Assembly: GCF_023701945.1 (NCBI RefSeq)
Contig: NZ_JABAEF010000002.1
Location: 1-64,000, forward strand
Source: Rhizobium sp. CG5
GTDB taxonomy: Bacteria > Pseudomonadota > Alphaproteobacteria > Rhizobiales > Rhizobiaceae
Reading direction: 5' to 3'
Length of the DNA: 64,000 nt
In this document: piece after piece, positions 1 through 8,018 of the stretch
Numbering within the stretch: position 1 is the stretch's first letter
Layout: every line of letters starts with the position of its first letter
Position numbers and translations under genes: made by a program
Notes under the pieces: model-generated
What the model was told of the DNA's origin: nothing
Databases searched by the model: none
What the model saw: the letters and a program-made list of their open reading frames with translations, nothing else

Positions 1-127
1 CCCTATCACCCGCACCTGGTTCGCCCTCTGCAACCCCGGCCAGCGCCGGGCGATCCAGGTGCTGATCGTCAACATGGGGGTCAACATTGGACGCCGATAT
101 CGGGTCAAGTTTGCGTGCCGATTGACA
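1..127. mobile_element. End of an IS21-like insertion sequence (truncated by window)
   Basis: Read on the minus strand, the segment starts TGTCAATCGGC and then carries spaced TTGACCC-type repeats (GCAAACTTGACCC, CCAATGTTGACCCCC, ATGTTGACGATC). This is the usual look of IS21-family termini, which have several copies of such repeats. The integrase reading frame on its right is colinear with its family up to this point and turns into unrelated sequence here. The transposase genes (istA/istB) would lie left of the window. The boundary at about 127 is inferred from the TGTCAATC terminus. The target duplication cannot be seen because the other end is missing. Confidence 0.55.
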
Positions 128-658
128 GAGAATGGCGAAGCCGTAAATTTGCTTCAGGATATCCCTCACGTGGATGGCAGTCGCGGGCGCACCCCGTTCG
201 ACGATCTTGCCGCAGTGAGCGCGCAAGTCGTCAGGTGTGATCTCTGTCAGGAGACGATTCCGCCAGACGGGCATGAGTTCGCGTTCGAAGATGGAGCGAC
301 GCATCGCGCGAGTGCTGTCGGCCATGGTCGCATTGGTCAGCCATTTCTCGCCGAATTCGCCGAAGCTCTTTGCTTCCTTGATCCGTCGCTTCTCCCCCTG
401 CTTCTCGATGGCGGGGGACCGCCCCTCGGCGATCGCCCGGCGCGCATCGATGCATAGCTCTCGAGCCCTGGCGAGCGATATCCCGTCACGAGCATACCTT
501 CCGAGATAGACGGTCTCTCGCCTGCCGTTGAGCCGATAGTCGAGCCTGAATGAGATGGCACCCGACGGTGCGACGCGCACATACATGCCGTCACGATCGC
601 TCACCTTGTACATTTTGGCTTTTGGTTTCAAGCACTTGAGTGCTGCATCGGTCAACAT
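128..658 (-). pseudogene. Tyrosine integrase (DUF4102/P4 type), interrupted by the IS end
   Basis: The frame opens at the ATG at 658 with MLTDAALKCLKPKAKMYKVSD, followed by GMYVRVAPSG, FRLDYRLNGRRETVYLGRY and a SAM-like core-binding region (FGEFGEKWL, TPDDLRAHCGKIVERGAPAT, VRDILKQIYGFAIL). This is the N-terminal DUF4102 arm-binding domain plus the start of the core-binding domain of island and phage integrases. After about 177 residues the family sequence stops at the IS-like end, so the catalytic domain with the R-H-R-Y residues is absent here. The gene points away from guaA and starts about 300 bp from the guaA stop, the usual place for the integrase of an island inserted at guaA. It is probably inactive unless the remainder resumes beyond the IS. 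Confidence 0.75.
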
Positions 659-675
659 TTCGGGCCTCCTCGCGG

Positions 676-690
676 AAAAGTACCGTCACG
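676..690 (+). repeat. AAAAGTACCGTCACG direct repeat, copy 1
   Basis: This 15-bp word recurs exactly at 748-762, and its AAAGTACCGTCA core recurs inverted at 777-788. Three copies within 115 bp just upstream of the integrase start suggest a binding site for the integrase or an excisionase. The family commonly has repeated sites in this position. The binding role is inferred. Confidence 0.5.
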
Positions 691-748
691 CGGTTTCTGG
701 AGGCTAGCGGCGTCGAAAACACTTTTAGTTCAGCGCCTTAGATCAAAA

Positions 749-788
749 AAAGTACCGTCACGAGCCTCGTTGCTCCTGACGGTACTTT
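749..788 (-). terminator. Long hairpin downstream of guaA, also an inverted repeat before the integrase
   Basis: AAAGTACCGTCA (749-760) and TGACGGTACTTT (777-788) form a perfect 12-bp stem. Inside it GAGC and GCTC can pair again around CTCGTT. Read in the guaA direction (minus), the right arm is followed by a run of T (TTTTTTT GATC), as in an intrinsic terminator. It lies about 165 bp after the guaA stop. It shares its arm with the direct repeat at 676-690, so a recombinase-binding role is equally possible. Confidence 0.5.
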
Positions 789-952
789 CGTTTTTCCAGT
801 TGATCAATGGGGGCGGGGGCCGTCAGCGAGGCCGCCGAACGCGATCTATGCCCACCGATAGATGTCGATAGGCATAGAAAGAATTTATTTTTATTTTCAG
901 TGCGTTAGGTCGTAGTGCAGCGTGAATTCGGCGGCGTTCGGATGGGCCTGAA

Positions 953-2515
953 TCACTCCCACTCGATGGTGCCCGGCGGCTTGCTCGTGACATCATACAC
1001 AACGCGGTTGATGCCGCGGACTTCGTTGATGATGCGGGTGGCGGCGCGGCCGAGGAATTCCATGTCGTAATGGTAGAAATCGGCCGTCATGCCGTCGACC
1101 GAGGTGACGGCGCGCAGCGCGCAGACGAATTCATAGGTGCGGCCATCGCCCATCACGCCGACGGTCTGCACCGGCAGCAGCACGGCAAAGGCCTGCCAGA
1201 TGGCGTCATAGAGGCCGGCCTTGCGGATTTCGTCGAGATAGATGGCATCGGCTTCGCGCAGGATGTCGAGCTTCTCGCGGGTCACGCCGCCGGGGCAGCG
1301 GATGGCAAGGCCGGGACCCGGGAAGGGATGGCGGCCGATGAAGCTGTCGGGCAGGCCCAGTTCCTTGCCGAGAACGCGCACTTCGTCCTTGAACAGTTCG
1401 CGCAGCGGCTCAACGAGCTGCATGTTCATGCGATCCGGCAACCCGCCGACATTGTGGTGCGATTTGATGGTAACCGAGGGGCCGCCGCTAAACGAAACGC
1501 TTTCGATGACGTCAGGATAGAGCGTGCCCTGGCCGAGGAAATCGGCACCGCCGAGCTTCTTGGCCTCGTCCTCGAAGGTCTCGATGAACAGGCGGCCGAT
1601 GATCTTGCGCTTGGTTTCCGGATCGGACACGCCTTCCAGCTCGCCGACGAAGCGATCGATCGCATCGACATGGATCAGATGCAGATTGTAGTGTTCCTGG
1701 AACATGGCCACCACATCGGCCGCCTCATTCTTGCGCATCAGGCCGTGGTCGACAAGAATGCAGGTCAGCTGGTCGCCGACCGCTTCATGGATCAGCAGCG
1801 CTGCAACCGAACTATCGACGCCGCCCGACAGTGCGCAGATGACGCGCTTGGTCCCGACCTGGTCGCGGATCGCCTGGACGGCCTTGGCGCGATAGGCCGA
1901 CATCGTCCAGTCGCCCTTGATGCCGGCGACATTGTGGACGAAATTGGCAATCAGCTTGGCGCCGTCCGGCGTGTGCACCACTTCCGGATGGAACTGCACG
2001 GCGTAATATTTGCGGGCTTCGTCGGCGATGAAGGCAAAGGGCGCGTTCGACGAGGTGGCCAGCACCTTGAAGCCCGGTGGGATGGCGGTGACGCGGTCGC
2101 CATGGGACATCCACACCTGGTGGCGCGAACCGACGGACCATAGCCCTTCGAACAGCGCGCATTCCTGTTCGATTTCCAGGAAGGCCCGGCCGAATTCGCG
2201 GTGATGGCCGCCTTCGACCTTGCCGCCGAGCTGCGCGCAGATGGTCTGCTGGCCGTAGCAGATGCCGAACACCGGCACGCCGCTGTCGAAGATGATCTGC
2301 GGCGCCCGCGGGCTGCCGTCCTCCAGCGTCGAGGCTGGGCTTCCCGACAGGATGATCGCCTTCGGCTTCAGGCGGTGATATCCCTCTTCGGCGGACTGGA
2401 AGGGGACGATCTCGCAATAAACGCCGGATTCGCGAACGCGCCGGGCGATCAGCTGCGTCACCTGGCTGCCGAAATCGATGATGAGAACACTGTCTGGAAG
2501 AGCTGTCTGGGTCAT
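953..2515 (-). CDS. guaA: GMP synthase (glutamine-hydrolysing)
   Basis: Converts XMP, glutamine and ATP to GMP, the last step of de novo GMP synthesis in the cytosol. The 520 residues match the family's usual length of about 520. An N-terminal class I glutamine amidotransferase domain shows the nucleophile in FGICYGQQ (Cys86) and the His/Glu pair in FHPEVVHT (H176, E178). The ATP pyrophosphatase domain has the P-loop [10 protein letters not shown] near residue 230. The C-terminal dimerisation domain ends with PPGTIEWE. The start is the ATG at 2515, before [15 protein letters not shown]. The 3' end is intact although an island border lies beside it, as expected because guaA-specific islands restore the end of the gene on integration. 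Confidence 0.97.
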   Translation of the reverse strand: MTQTALPDSVLIIDFGSQVTQLIARRVRESGVYCEIVPFQSAEEGYHRLKPKAIILSGSPASTLEDGSPRAPQIIFDSGVPVFGICYGQQTICAQLGGKVEGGHHREFGRAFLEIEQECALFEGLWSVGSRHQVWMSHGDRVTAIPPGFKVLATSSNAPFAFIADEARKYYAVQFHPEVVHTPDGAKLIANFVHNVAGIKGDWTMSAYRAKAVQAIRDQVGTKRVICALSGGVDSSVAALLIHEAVGDQLTCILVDHGLMRKNEAADVVAMFQEHYNLHLIHVDAIDRFVGELEGVSDPETKRKIIGRLFIETFEDEAKKLGGADFLGQGTLYPDVIESVSFSGGPSVTIKSHHNVGGLPDRMNMQLVEPLRELFKDEVRVLGKELGLPDSFIGRHPFPGPGLAIRCPGGVTREKLDILREADAIYLDEIRKAGLYDAIWQAFAVLLPVQTVGVMGDGRTYEFVCALRAVTSVDGMTADFYHYDMEFLGRAATRIINEVRGINRVVYDVTSKPPGTIEWE

Positions 2516-2599
2516 GACGAGCCTTTAATGAAATGTGCCCGGTCTGGCAATCTCAGAATTGTACCGATGCAATAATTTCAGCCGGTCCCTGGATGAGGA

Positions 2600-3238
2600 T
2601 CAGAACCAGAAGACGCCGTCTTCAAGCGCGGTGAAGAGATTGTCGACGGCAAAGGACAGCTTGCGGTCGACGACATGCAGATATTCCTTCCAGTCGTCGA
2701 TATGGTTGAGCGCGCTCTGCCCGTCGGAAATACCCCTGAGACCGATCAGCGGCAGGCGGTGCATCTGGCAGGCGCGCAGCACCGCAAAGGTTTCCATATC
2801 CACCATGTCGGCATCGATCGCCTCATAGGCGCTGCCCGAGATGATGTTGGCGCCGGTCGAGAGGCTCGCATCGGGAATGCCGGGAATGCGCAGCGGCAAC
2901 TCGACCGCGGCCGGCAGGTCGAGAAACGGTGTGCGTCCCTTTTCAAAGCCGAGCGGCGAGGCATCCATGTCCCGGTAGGAGACGGAGGAGACCTGATAGA
3001 CTTCGGTCTGCGCCAGGCGGGCGGAACCGGCCGAGCCGAGCGACACGACGAGGTCCGGCAGCTCGTCTTCCGCTTCGAGCTTGGACAGCGTGCGGGTCAC
3101 CGTCACGGCCGCCTCGACCGGGCCGACGCCGGTGATCAGCGGTGCGATGCGCGAGCGTAGAAACGTGCCGTATTCCGCGTCCACCGCCATGATGAACAGG
3201 ATGGATTTTCCCGAGATCGATTTCTGTTCGAATTTCAT
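2600..3238 (-). CDS. 5'-methylthioadenosine/S-adenosylhomocysteine nucleosidase-type protein
   Basis: A 212-residue PNP/MTAN-superfamily nucleosidase, expected to cleave the N-glycosidic bond of methylthioadenosine or S-adenosylhomocysteine. Supporting motifs are an N-terminal IMAVDAEYG (acid base region), TGVGPVEAAVT, SLGSAGS, the substrate-binding DMVDMETFAV and the catalytic-loop Asp in LRGISDGQ. The ATG at 3238 (MKFEQKSISGKS) overlaps the stop of the upstream thioesterase by 4 bp (ATGA), so the two are probably translationally coupled. Exact substrate preference cannot be read from sequence. The downstream gene guaA is 84 bp away on the same strand. Confidence 0.82.
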   Translation of the reverse strand: MKFEQKSISGKSILFIMAVDAEYGTFLRSRIAPLITGVGPVEAAVTVTRTLSKLEAEDELPDLVVSLGSAGSARLAQTEVYQVSSVSYRDMDASPLGFEKGRTPFLDLPAAVELPLRIPGIPDASLSTGANIISGSAYEAIDADMVDMETFAVLRACQMHRLPLIGLRGISDGQSALNHIDDWKEYLHVVDRKLSFAVDNLFTALEDGVFWF

Positions 3239-3684
3239 CCGCTGATGCCTTCTCGTCCGCGTATGACCATCATGGTGCTTGTCATGGAAGCAATGAGCTT
3301 TGCCGGCCCGTCGCTGATCGCATAGCCGCGCCCGTCGGCAACGATGATGGTGGATCCTGGCTTGGTGATTTCGCCGCGAAACAGAAAGCGTTCGCCACGG
3401 CCCGGCGACATCAGGTTGACCTTGAACTCGATCGTCAGCAACGATGCCTCCGGTTCGATCACCGTGTAGGCGGCATAGCTGCAGGCGGTGTCGAGGGCTG
3501 CGGAGATCACGCCCGCATGCAGGATGCCATGCTGCTGTGTGAGTTTCATGTCGAAGGCGAACTCGATTTCCACGACGCTCTGGCTGACCCGCGTCAGCTC
3601 CGCCCCGATCGTCTGCATGGCACCCTGGCGCGCAAAACTCTGGCGAATCCGCTCGTGAAAATCCCCGTAACTGCTCTCGTTCAT
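3235..3684 (-). CDS. PaaI-family hotdog thioesterase
   Basis: 149 residues with a single hotdog fold. The signature HGILHAGVISAALDTACSYAA corresponds to the HGG(V)-x-A-x-D motif of PaaI/YbgC-like acyl-CoA thioesterases, with the acidic residue in ALDTA. It is followed by the strand-forming LTIEFKVNLMSPGRGERFLFRGEI. It probably hydrolyses an acyl- or aryl-CoA in the cytosol; the substrate is unknown. It overlaps the downstream nucleosidase start by 4 bp. Confidence 0.85.
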   Translation of the reverse strand: MNESSYGDFHERIRQSFARQGAMQTIGAELTRVSQSVVEIEFAFDMKLTQQHGILHAGVISAALDTACSYAAYTVIEPEASLLTIEFKVNLMSPGRGERFLFRGEITKPGSTIIVADGRGYAISDGPAKLIASMTSTMMVIRGREGISG

Positions 3685-3754
3685 GCCTGCTTCCCTCTGT
3701 CAGCGGGAAATTGGCATGCCGTTCAGGCTTCGGCAAGCAGGTGGCGCGGATAAA

Positions 3755-4207
3755 TCAATTGAGCATGAAGATTGCCGCGTTCAGCATGGTCGCAAAGGTG
3801 ACCCAGCCGGCATAGGGCACGAACAGCAGCGCCGCCATCTGGTCGATCCGGCGGGCCTTGACGATGAAGACGAGGATCATGGCCAGCATCGGCAGGATGA
3901 CCGCCAGGCCCAGCGCCGGACTTTCCAGCCCGAAAAAAGAAGGCGACCAGAGCAGGTTGAGCGCCCATTGCGCAAACCAGATCTGCATGGCGACGGACGA
4001 GGGCGCTTTCAGCCAGATCCGTGCCCCGGCAATGCCGATCAGCACATAGAGCACGGTCCAGGCCGGCCCGAAAACCCAGGCCGGCGGGTTGAACCACGGC
4101 TTCTGCAGGGATTGATACCAGTCGCCTGGAATGTTGGTGATGCTCGCGAGCAGGCCCATGCCTGTGACGAGGACGATGAAAACGGTATAGACGATCACAT
4201 TGCGCAT
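3755..4207 (-). CDS. tspO: TspO/MBR-family membrane protein
   Basis: About 150 residues with five hydrophobic segments, the normal TspO architecture. Family hallmarks are WYQSLQKPWFNPPAWVFGPAWTVLY, the conserved Trp/Pro-rich first loop, then WFAQWALNLLWSP and PYAGWVTFATMLNAAIFMLN at the C-terminus. TspO binds tetrapyrroles and in bacteria is linked to porphyrin handling and stress responses. I chose the ATG at 4207 (MRNVIVY) because the upstream in-frame sequence is not TspO-like and would overlap the neighbouring gene. Proximity to the haem/iron cluster is suggestive only. Confidence 0.9.
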   Translation of the reverse strand: MRNVIVYTVFIVLVTGMGLLASITNIPGDWYQSLQKPWFNPPAWVFGPAWTVLYVLIGIAGARIWLKAPSSVAMQIWFAQWALNLLWSPSFFGLESPALGLAVILPMLAMILVFIVKARRIDQMAALLFVPYAGWVTFATMLNAAIFMLN

Positions 4208-4247
4208 TCCGGCAAGGTAGGGCCGTTTCGCGGAAAGCCAAGGCGTT

Positions 4248-5336
4248 TTATGCTTTTGCCAGCAGAACGATGTGCTGGTCAAAGGCGACATCGCTTCGGG
4301 TTTGGAGAAAGCGGCCGTCATAGGACGAGACCGCGAACCCGTGCGCTCCCGGTGCAATGCCGGCCGCATCCGGCACAGCCTCTTGGCCCAGCACGGCCCC
4401 CGTCCGGCCGTCCAGCGTCACAGCAAGTCCGCCCTTCGGCGAGGTGATGCCGACCAGGCCGTCCTGCCGGTTGACGGCGATCGCCCCGACATAGTTGGCA
4501 AGGCCCGCGGTCATGTCGTCGGGCAGCGGCACGAAGGTCAGGTCCTCGCCCTTCGCGAAATACCCGGCCAGCGGCGGCAGGTCGTTACGCGGCCCTTCAT
4601 ACTGGCAGGCAAACCAGATCCGGCCATCGGCGGCGGTGTCGATATGACGGGTCGACAGCTGCCGCAATTCGGCCGGCAGCCCGTGCCGCTCAATGAGGCT
4701 GCCGTTTTTGGCGTCGAGCAGCACCAGCGACGGCTCCATCCGGTCAAGGTTGAGCTTGGTTCGGCCGAAATCCGGATGGGTCTCGATGCCACCGTTGGCG
4801 ATGATCAGGGTCTGTCCGTCATCGCTCACCGACATGTCATGGGTGCCGACGCCATGGGCGTCGAATTCGCCGATGCGCTGGAATCCGGCCTGCGCATCAT
4901 AGAGGCCGATCATGCCACGATTGCCGTCGAAATCGTTCTCGCTGGCATAGAGCACACGGCCGTCCGGCGAGAAATGGCCATGCCCGTAGAAATGCCGGCC
5001 GGCCGGCGTGGCAATGATCACCGGTTCGGATCGGCCCTTCGGGTCGAAGACCACGGCAAAGGTTCCAGGCCGGCGGGCAAAGGCCACCGCCCGGCCGCTG
5101 ACGGCGTCAAAGCTCAGGCCATGGGCGCGGTCTGGCAGGTCGATTTGGCTCAAGATCTCGCCGCGCTCGCTGATCAGCCCCACCCCATAGGATCCGTCGG
5201 GTGCGCGCAGACCCGAGGCATAGACGGCGTCGGCCCGCTCAAGGGCAGCTCCTGACCGCGGCGTCAGGCTGGCCAGAAATCCGACACCGGCGGCTTTCAG
5301 GAAATCACGCCGGTCGATCAGCGCGCTGCGCGGCAT
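4248..5336 (-). CDS. Tat-exported DUF1513 beta-propeller-like protein
   Basis: The 362-residue protein from the ATG at 5336 begins MPRSALIDRRDFLKAAG, a twin-arginine signal (RRDFLK) followed by a hydrophobic stretch, so export in folded form is expected. The mature part has repeated propeller-like blades (GVGLISERG, FVFDP-type turns, HGHFSPDGRVLYASEND, GTHDMSVSDDGQTLIIANGG). DUF1513 proteins regularly sit at the end of imelysin / di-haem DUF1111 / imelysin clusters, as here. The start follows the upstream stop by only 4 bp. The role is unproven; the context points to periplasmic iron or haem-protein function. Confidence 0.85.
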   Translation of the reverse strand: MPRSALIDRRDFLKAAGVGFLASLTPRSGAALERADAVYASGLRAPDGSYGVGLISERGEILSQIDLPDRAHGLSFDAVSGRAVAFARRPGTFAVVFDPKGRSEPVIIATPAGRHFYGHGHFSPDGRVLYASENDFDGNRGMIGLYDAQAGFQRIGEFDAHGVGTHDMSVSDDGQTLIIANGGIETHPDFGRTKLNLDRMEPSLVLLDAKNGSLIERHGLPAELRQLSTRHIDTAADGRIWFACQYEGPRNDLPPLAGYFAKGEDLTFVPLPDDMTAGLANYVGAIAVNRQDGLVGITSPKGGLAVTLDGRTGAVLGQEAVPDAAGIAPGAHGFAVSSYDGRFLQTRSDVAFDQHIVLLAKA

Positions 5337-5340
5337 GGCA

Positions 5341-6441
5341 TCAGTCCCCGTCGGAAAAGGAAAAACCGGCGCCAAGGCCGATGGCGCCGCCATAGCCGTC
5401 GTTGAGGCGCATGATCAGGTCCTTGCCGTTCAGCAGCAGGAAGTCGAGCTTGGAGCGCTCCTTGGCGTCGGTGACGGCCAATTCCACATCGGGCGAGACA
5501 TTGTCGGCGACGCGGATCAGGGATTTTTCGACGAAATCGATCGAGGCCACCACGGAGCGCACGTCGTCATTCAGGAGTGACACCATGTCGGACTGGTGCA
5601 TCAGGGTGCGCAGGCCCTCCAGATTGTCGGCAACCGAGACGAAGGTCAGACCCGAGCGCCAGTAGATCGCCTGACGCGGAAAGGTGTTCTTCTCTTCGCC
5701 CTTGTAGAAGGTCTCGATGCGCTGGTCGCGCACCGCTTCGGCACCGTGTACCAGAATGCCGAGCAAGGCGGTAATCGCCTCGCGACCGTCCCTGAATTCC
5801 GGATTGTCGGGACCGGGATGCTTCCAGGCATCCTGAATGCCGCCCGGCCGGTCCCACTCCGCGGTCAATTCTTTTGCCAGGCGCTCCAGATTGCCGGCAA
5901 TGGCAGCACCATAGCGGCAGCGATGGCTGTCCTTCTCCTGGCCAAGCGTTTCGGCTCCGCTGCCGTAAAGCACGAATTCCAGAGCCCCAAGGCCCTGCAT
6001 GGCAACGCTCTTGTCTTTGAGGCCGTCAACCGTGGTGGCGCTCTCGTCCTTGGTGGCAATGGCGGCCTGCACCTGCTTGAGACCGGTACTCTTGCGATCG
6101 GGATAAAACAGGATGCGCTCGAACCGGTTGCCCTCGATCACCGGGCCGACACGGACTACCTCGATGTTGGACCAGGCCGCAACCGTATCGCGGAACGCAG
6201 CCTCGGCGGCCTCGGTCGCCTCTGGCGAAGGAGCAGCGCACAGGGCGCTCATTGTCGTCTGCAAAACCGTGGTCGATTGGTGGAAGCGCTGATAGCCGGG
6301 GCGGATAAAGCCATCCACGGCCTTTTCCAGCACGGCCGGCACGGCGTCCAGGTGAAGGGTTGGCGGCGACAGGGTCGCATCCTGCGCGGACACGCTGAGG
6401 GCAAGGCCGAGGAAAGAAGCGAGAAACGGCAAGATCCGCAT
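5341..6441 (-). CDS. Imelysin-family periplasmic protein lacking the GxHxxE histidine
   Basis: 366 residues with a signal peptide (MRILPFLASFLGLALSVSAQ) and imelysin (peptidase M75-like) helical repeats. Imelysins carry a conserved GxHxxE motif; the partner encoded at 8019-9299 has GYHAIE. In this protein the aligned position reads GLGALE (about residues 150-155), so the His is missing while EFxLxG is kept. Metal binding may therefore differ. The start is the ATG at 6441, which shares one base with the stop of the upstream di-haem gene (TGATG); a TTG one codon earlier is an alternative. It belongs to the iron-related four-gene cluster. Confidence 0.85.
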   Translation of the reverse strand: MRILPFLASFLGLALSVSAQDATLSPPTLHLDAVPAVLEKAVDGFIRPGYQRFHQSTTVLQTTMSALCAAPSPEATEAAEAAFRDTVAAWSNIEVVRVGPVIEGNRFERILFYPDRKSTGLKQVQAAIATKDESATTVDGLKDKSVAMQGLGALEFVLYGSGAETLGQEKDSHRCRYGAAIAGNLERLAKELTAEWDRPGGIQDAWKHPGPDNPEFRDGREAITALLGILVHGAEAVRDQRIETFYKGEEKNTFPRQAIYWRSGLTFVSVADNLEGLRTLMHQSDMVSLLNDDVRSVVASIDFVEKSLIRVADNVSPDVELAVTDAKERSKLDFLLLNGKDLIMRLNDGYGGAIGLGAGFSFSDGD

Positions 6442-7976
6442 CAAAGGGACTCCAGGAATGTGATCAGCGACTGGCGATCGGCAGAGGGCAGGGCGGCAAA
6501 GGCGTCGCGGGCGTCTTGCGCTTCGCCGCCGTGCCAGAGAATGGCTTCGGTCAGATTGCGCGCCCGTCCGTCATGCAGGAAGAACGTGTGGCCGTTGACG
6601 GTTTCGGTCAGGCCGATCCCCCAGAGCGGTGCCGTGCGCCATTCGCGCCCGTCCGCCAGGCCGACCTGCTGCCCGTCCGCCAACCCGTCTCCCATATCAT
6701 GCAGGAGAAAGTCGGAATAGGGCCAGATCAGCTGGAAGGAATGCGCCTTGTTGGCCGCATCCCGCCGCGTCACATATTTCGGCCGATGACAGGAGATGCA
6801 GCCGATCTCGTAAAAATGCTGCTTGCCGGAAAGCACCGCGGCATCGCCGATGTCGCGCCGCTGCGGCAGAGCGAGATTTTCCGAATAGAAGGTGACCAGA
6901 TCCATCACCGGGTCAGGGGCTTCCGTCTCGCCGAGGCGTTTTTGCACGCCGGTCGGCATATCGAGGCATCTGGTCTGGGCAGGCGTGCAGTCGCCCCAGT
7001 GGCGCGGAGCATCGGGCGAGGAAATGCCGATGTCGCCGGCAAAGGCGCTGGCGCTCTGGTCGCGCACCGAAGCATTCTGCGCTTTCCAGCCGAAGCGGCC
7101 GATTTTTAGGTCGCCGGTTCGGTGGTCGCGGGCCTTGGCGACCTTGCCGGAAATGCCGTCGGCATCGCGATCATCCGGGTCGGCATTGGCGAGAATATCG
7201 TCGTCATGGATCGCCTCGACCAGACCGAGGCCCGGCATCGGGTTGGCGATGCGTGGCGAGAGCACCGTCTCGGGATCTAGCGGGCCATATTGCGGATCGC
7301 TGACCGCATACCGCGGCTTGCGCAGGCTGACGGTTTCGCCGCCGGCCAGCACGACCGGCTCCTCCGTATAGGTGACTTCCATCCGCCCTTCGGCGGCCAT
7401 GCCGGGCACGGCCAGATCCTGCAATTGCGCGCCATAGACCGGATCGGGAAAATTGACGACCTTCAGATCGGCGAGTGCCTGACGCTCCGCATCGGTGCGC
7501 GCCGGCCGCGCCAGCCTGAGAAACATGGAGGTGGCATCGGTTCCGCCTTCCGGAGGATGACCCCGCCCGTCTTTCAGGTGACAGCTCTGGCAGGCCCGTG
7601 CGTTGAACAGCGGACCAAGTCCGTCGGAGGCTTGCGTGGAAGAAGGGGAAGACACCCAGAATTTTCGAAACAGCGCATTGCCAAGCTTGAAGGTCTCTTC
7701 TTCCTGAAAGGTGATGTTGGCCGAGAAATGGGAAAAGGCGTCGGCATTGATCGGTTGGGTCGAGGTGGCGGCGCCGCCCTGCATCACCTCAAAAAGTTCG
7801 GGCTTCGAAAAATCGCTGGCCGGCCGGGTGACCATCTCCACCCGCCTCCGATCCTTCGGCGTCAGGTCCGCTCGTTCACCGGCCGCGTCGCTGCCGTTTG
7901 CGGCAGTGAGGGTCATCATGCAGACCAGGGCCGGCAGAAGCGCCAGCCGCACAGGACGAGGAAACAGGGGATTCAT
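6441..7976 (-). CDS. Di-haem DUF1111 family c-type cytochrome (putative thiol oxidoreductase/peroxidase)
   Basis: 511 residues with an N-terminal signal sequence (LALLPALVCMMTL) and two c-type haem sites, CQSCH (129-133) and CISCH (393-397). Many conserved Asp/Gly-rich segments are present (DRDADGISGK, GRFGWKAQ, FFLHDGRARN). This is the DUF1111 family (COG3488), annotated as thiol oxidoreductase or di-haem peroxidase by homology to MauG-like proteins; activity is not established. It is periplasmic after haem attachment. It sits between two imelysin genes, the usual cluster arrangement, and is translationally coupled to the downstream one. Confidence 0.9.
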   Translation of the reverse strand: MNPLFPRPVRLALLPALVCMMTLTAANGSDAAGERADLTPKDRRRVEMVTRPASDFSKPELFEVMQGGAATSTQPINADAFSHFSANITFQEEETFKLGNALFRKFWVSSPSSTQASDGLGPLFNARACQSCHLKDGRGHPPEGGTDATSMFLRLARPARTDAERQALADLKVVNFPDPVYGAQLQDLAVPGMAAEGRMEVTYTEEPVVLAGGETVSLRKPRYAVSDPQYGPLDPETVLSPRIANPMPGLGLVEAIHDDDILANADPDDRDADGISGKVAKARDHRTGDLKIGRFGWKAQNASVRDQSASAFAGDIGISSPDAPRHWGDCTPAQTRCLDMPTGVQKRLGETEAPDPVMDLVTFYSENLALPQRRDIGDAAVLSGKQHFYEIGCISCHRPKYVTRRDAANKAHSFQLIWPYSDFLLHDMGDGLADGQQVGLADGREWRTAPLWGIGLTETVNGHTFFLHDGRARNLTEAILWHGGEAQDARDAFAALPSADRQSLITFLESL

Positions 7977-8018
7977 CAGAACTCGGGCCGCCGGAGATGT
8001 CCGACGGCCCGCCTTTTC

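Noticed and set aside
1070..2143. 357-codon plus-strand frame inside guaA
   Set aside because: Antisense shadow of a strongly conserved gene.
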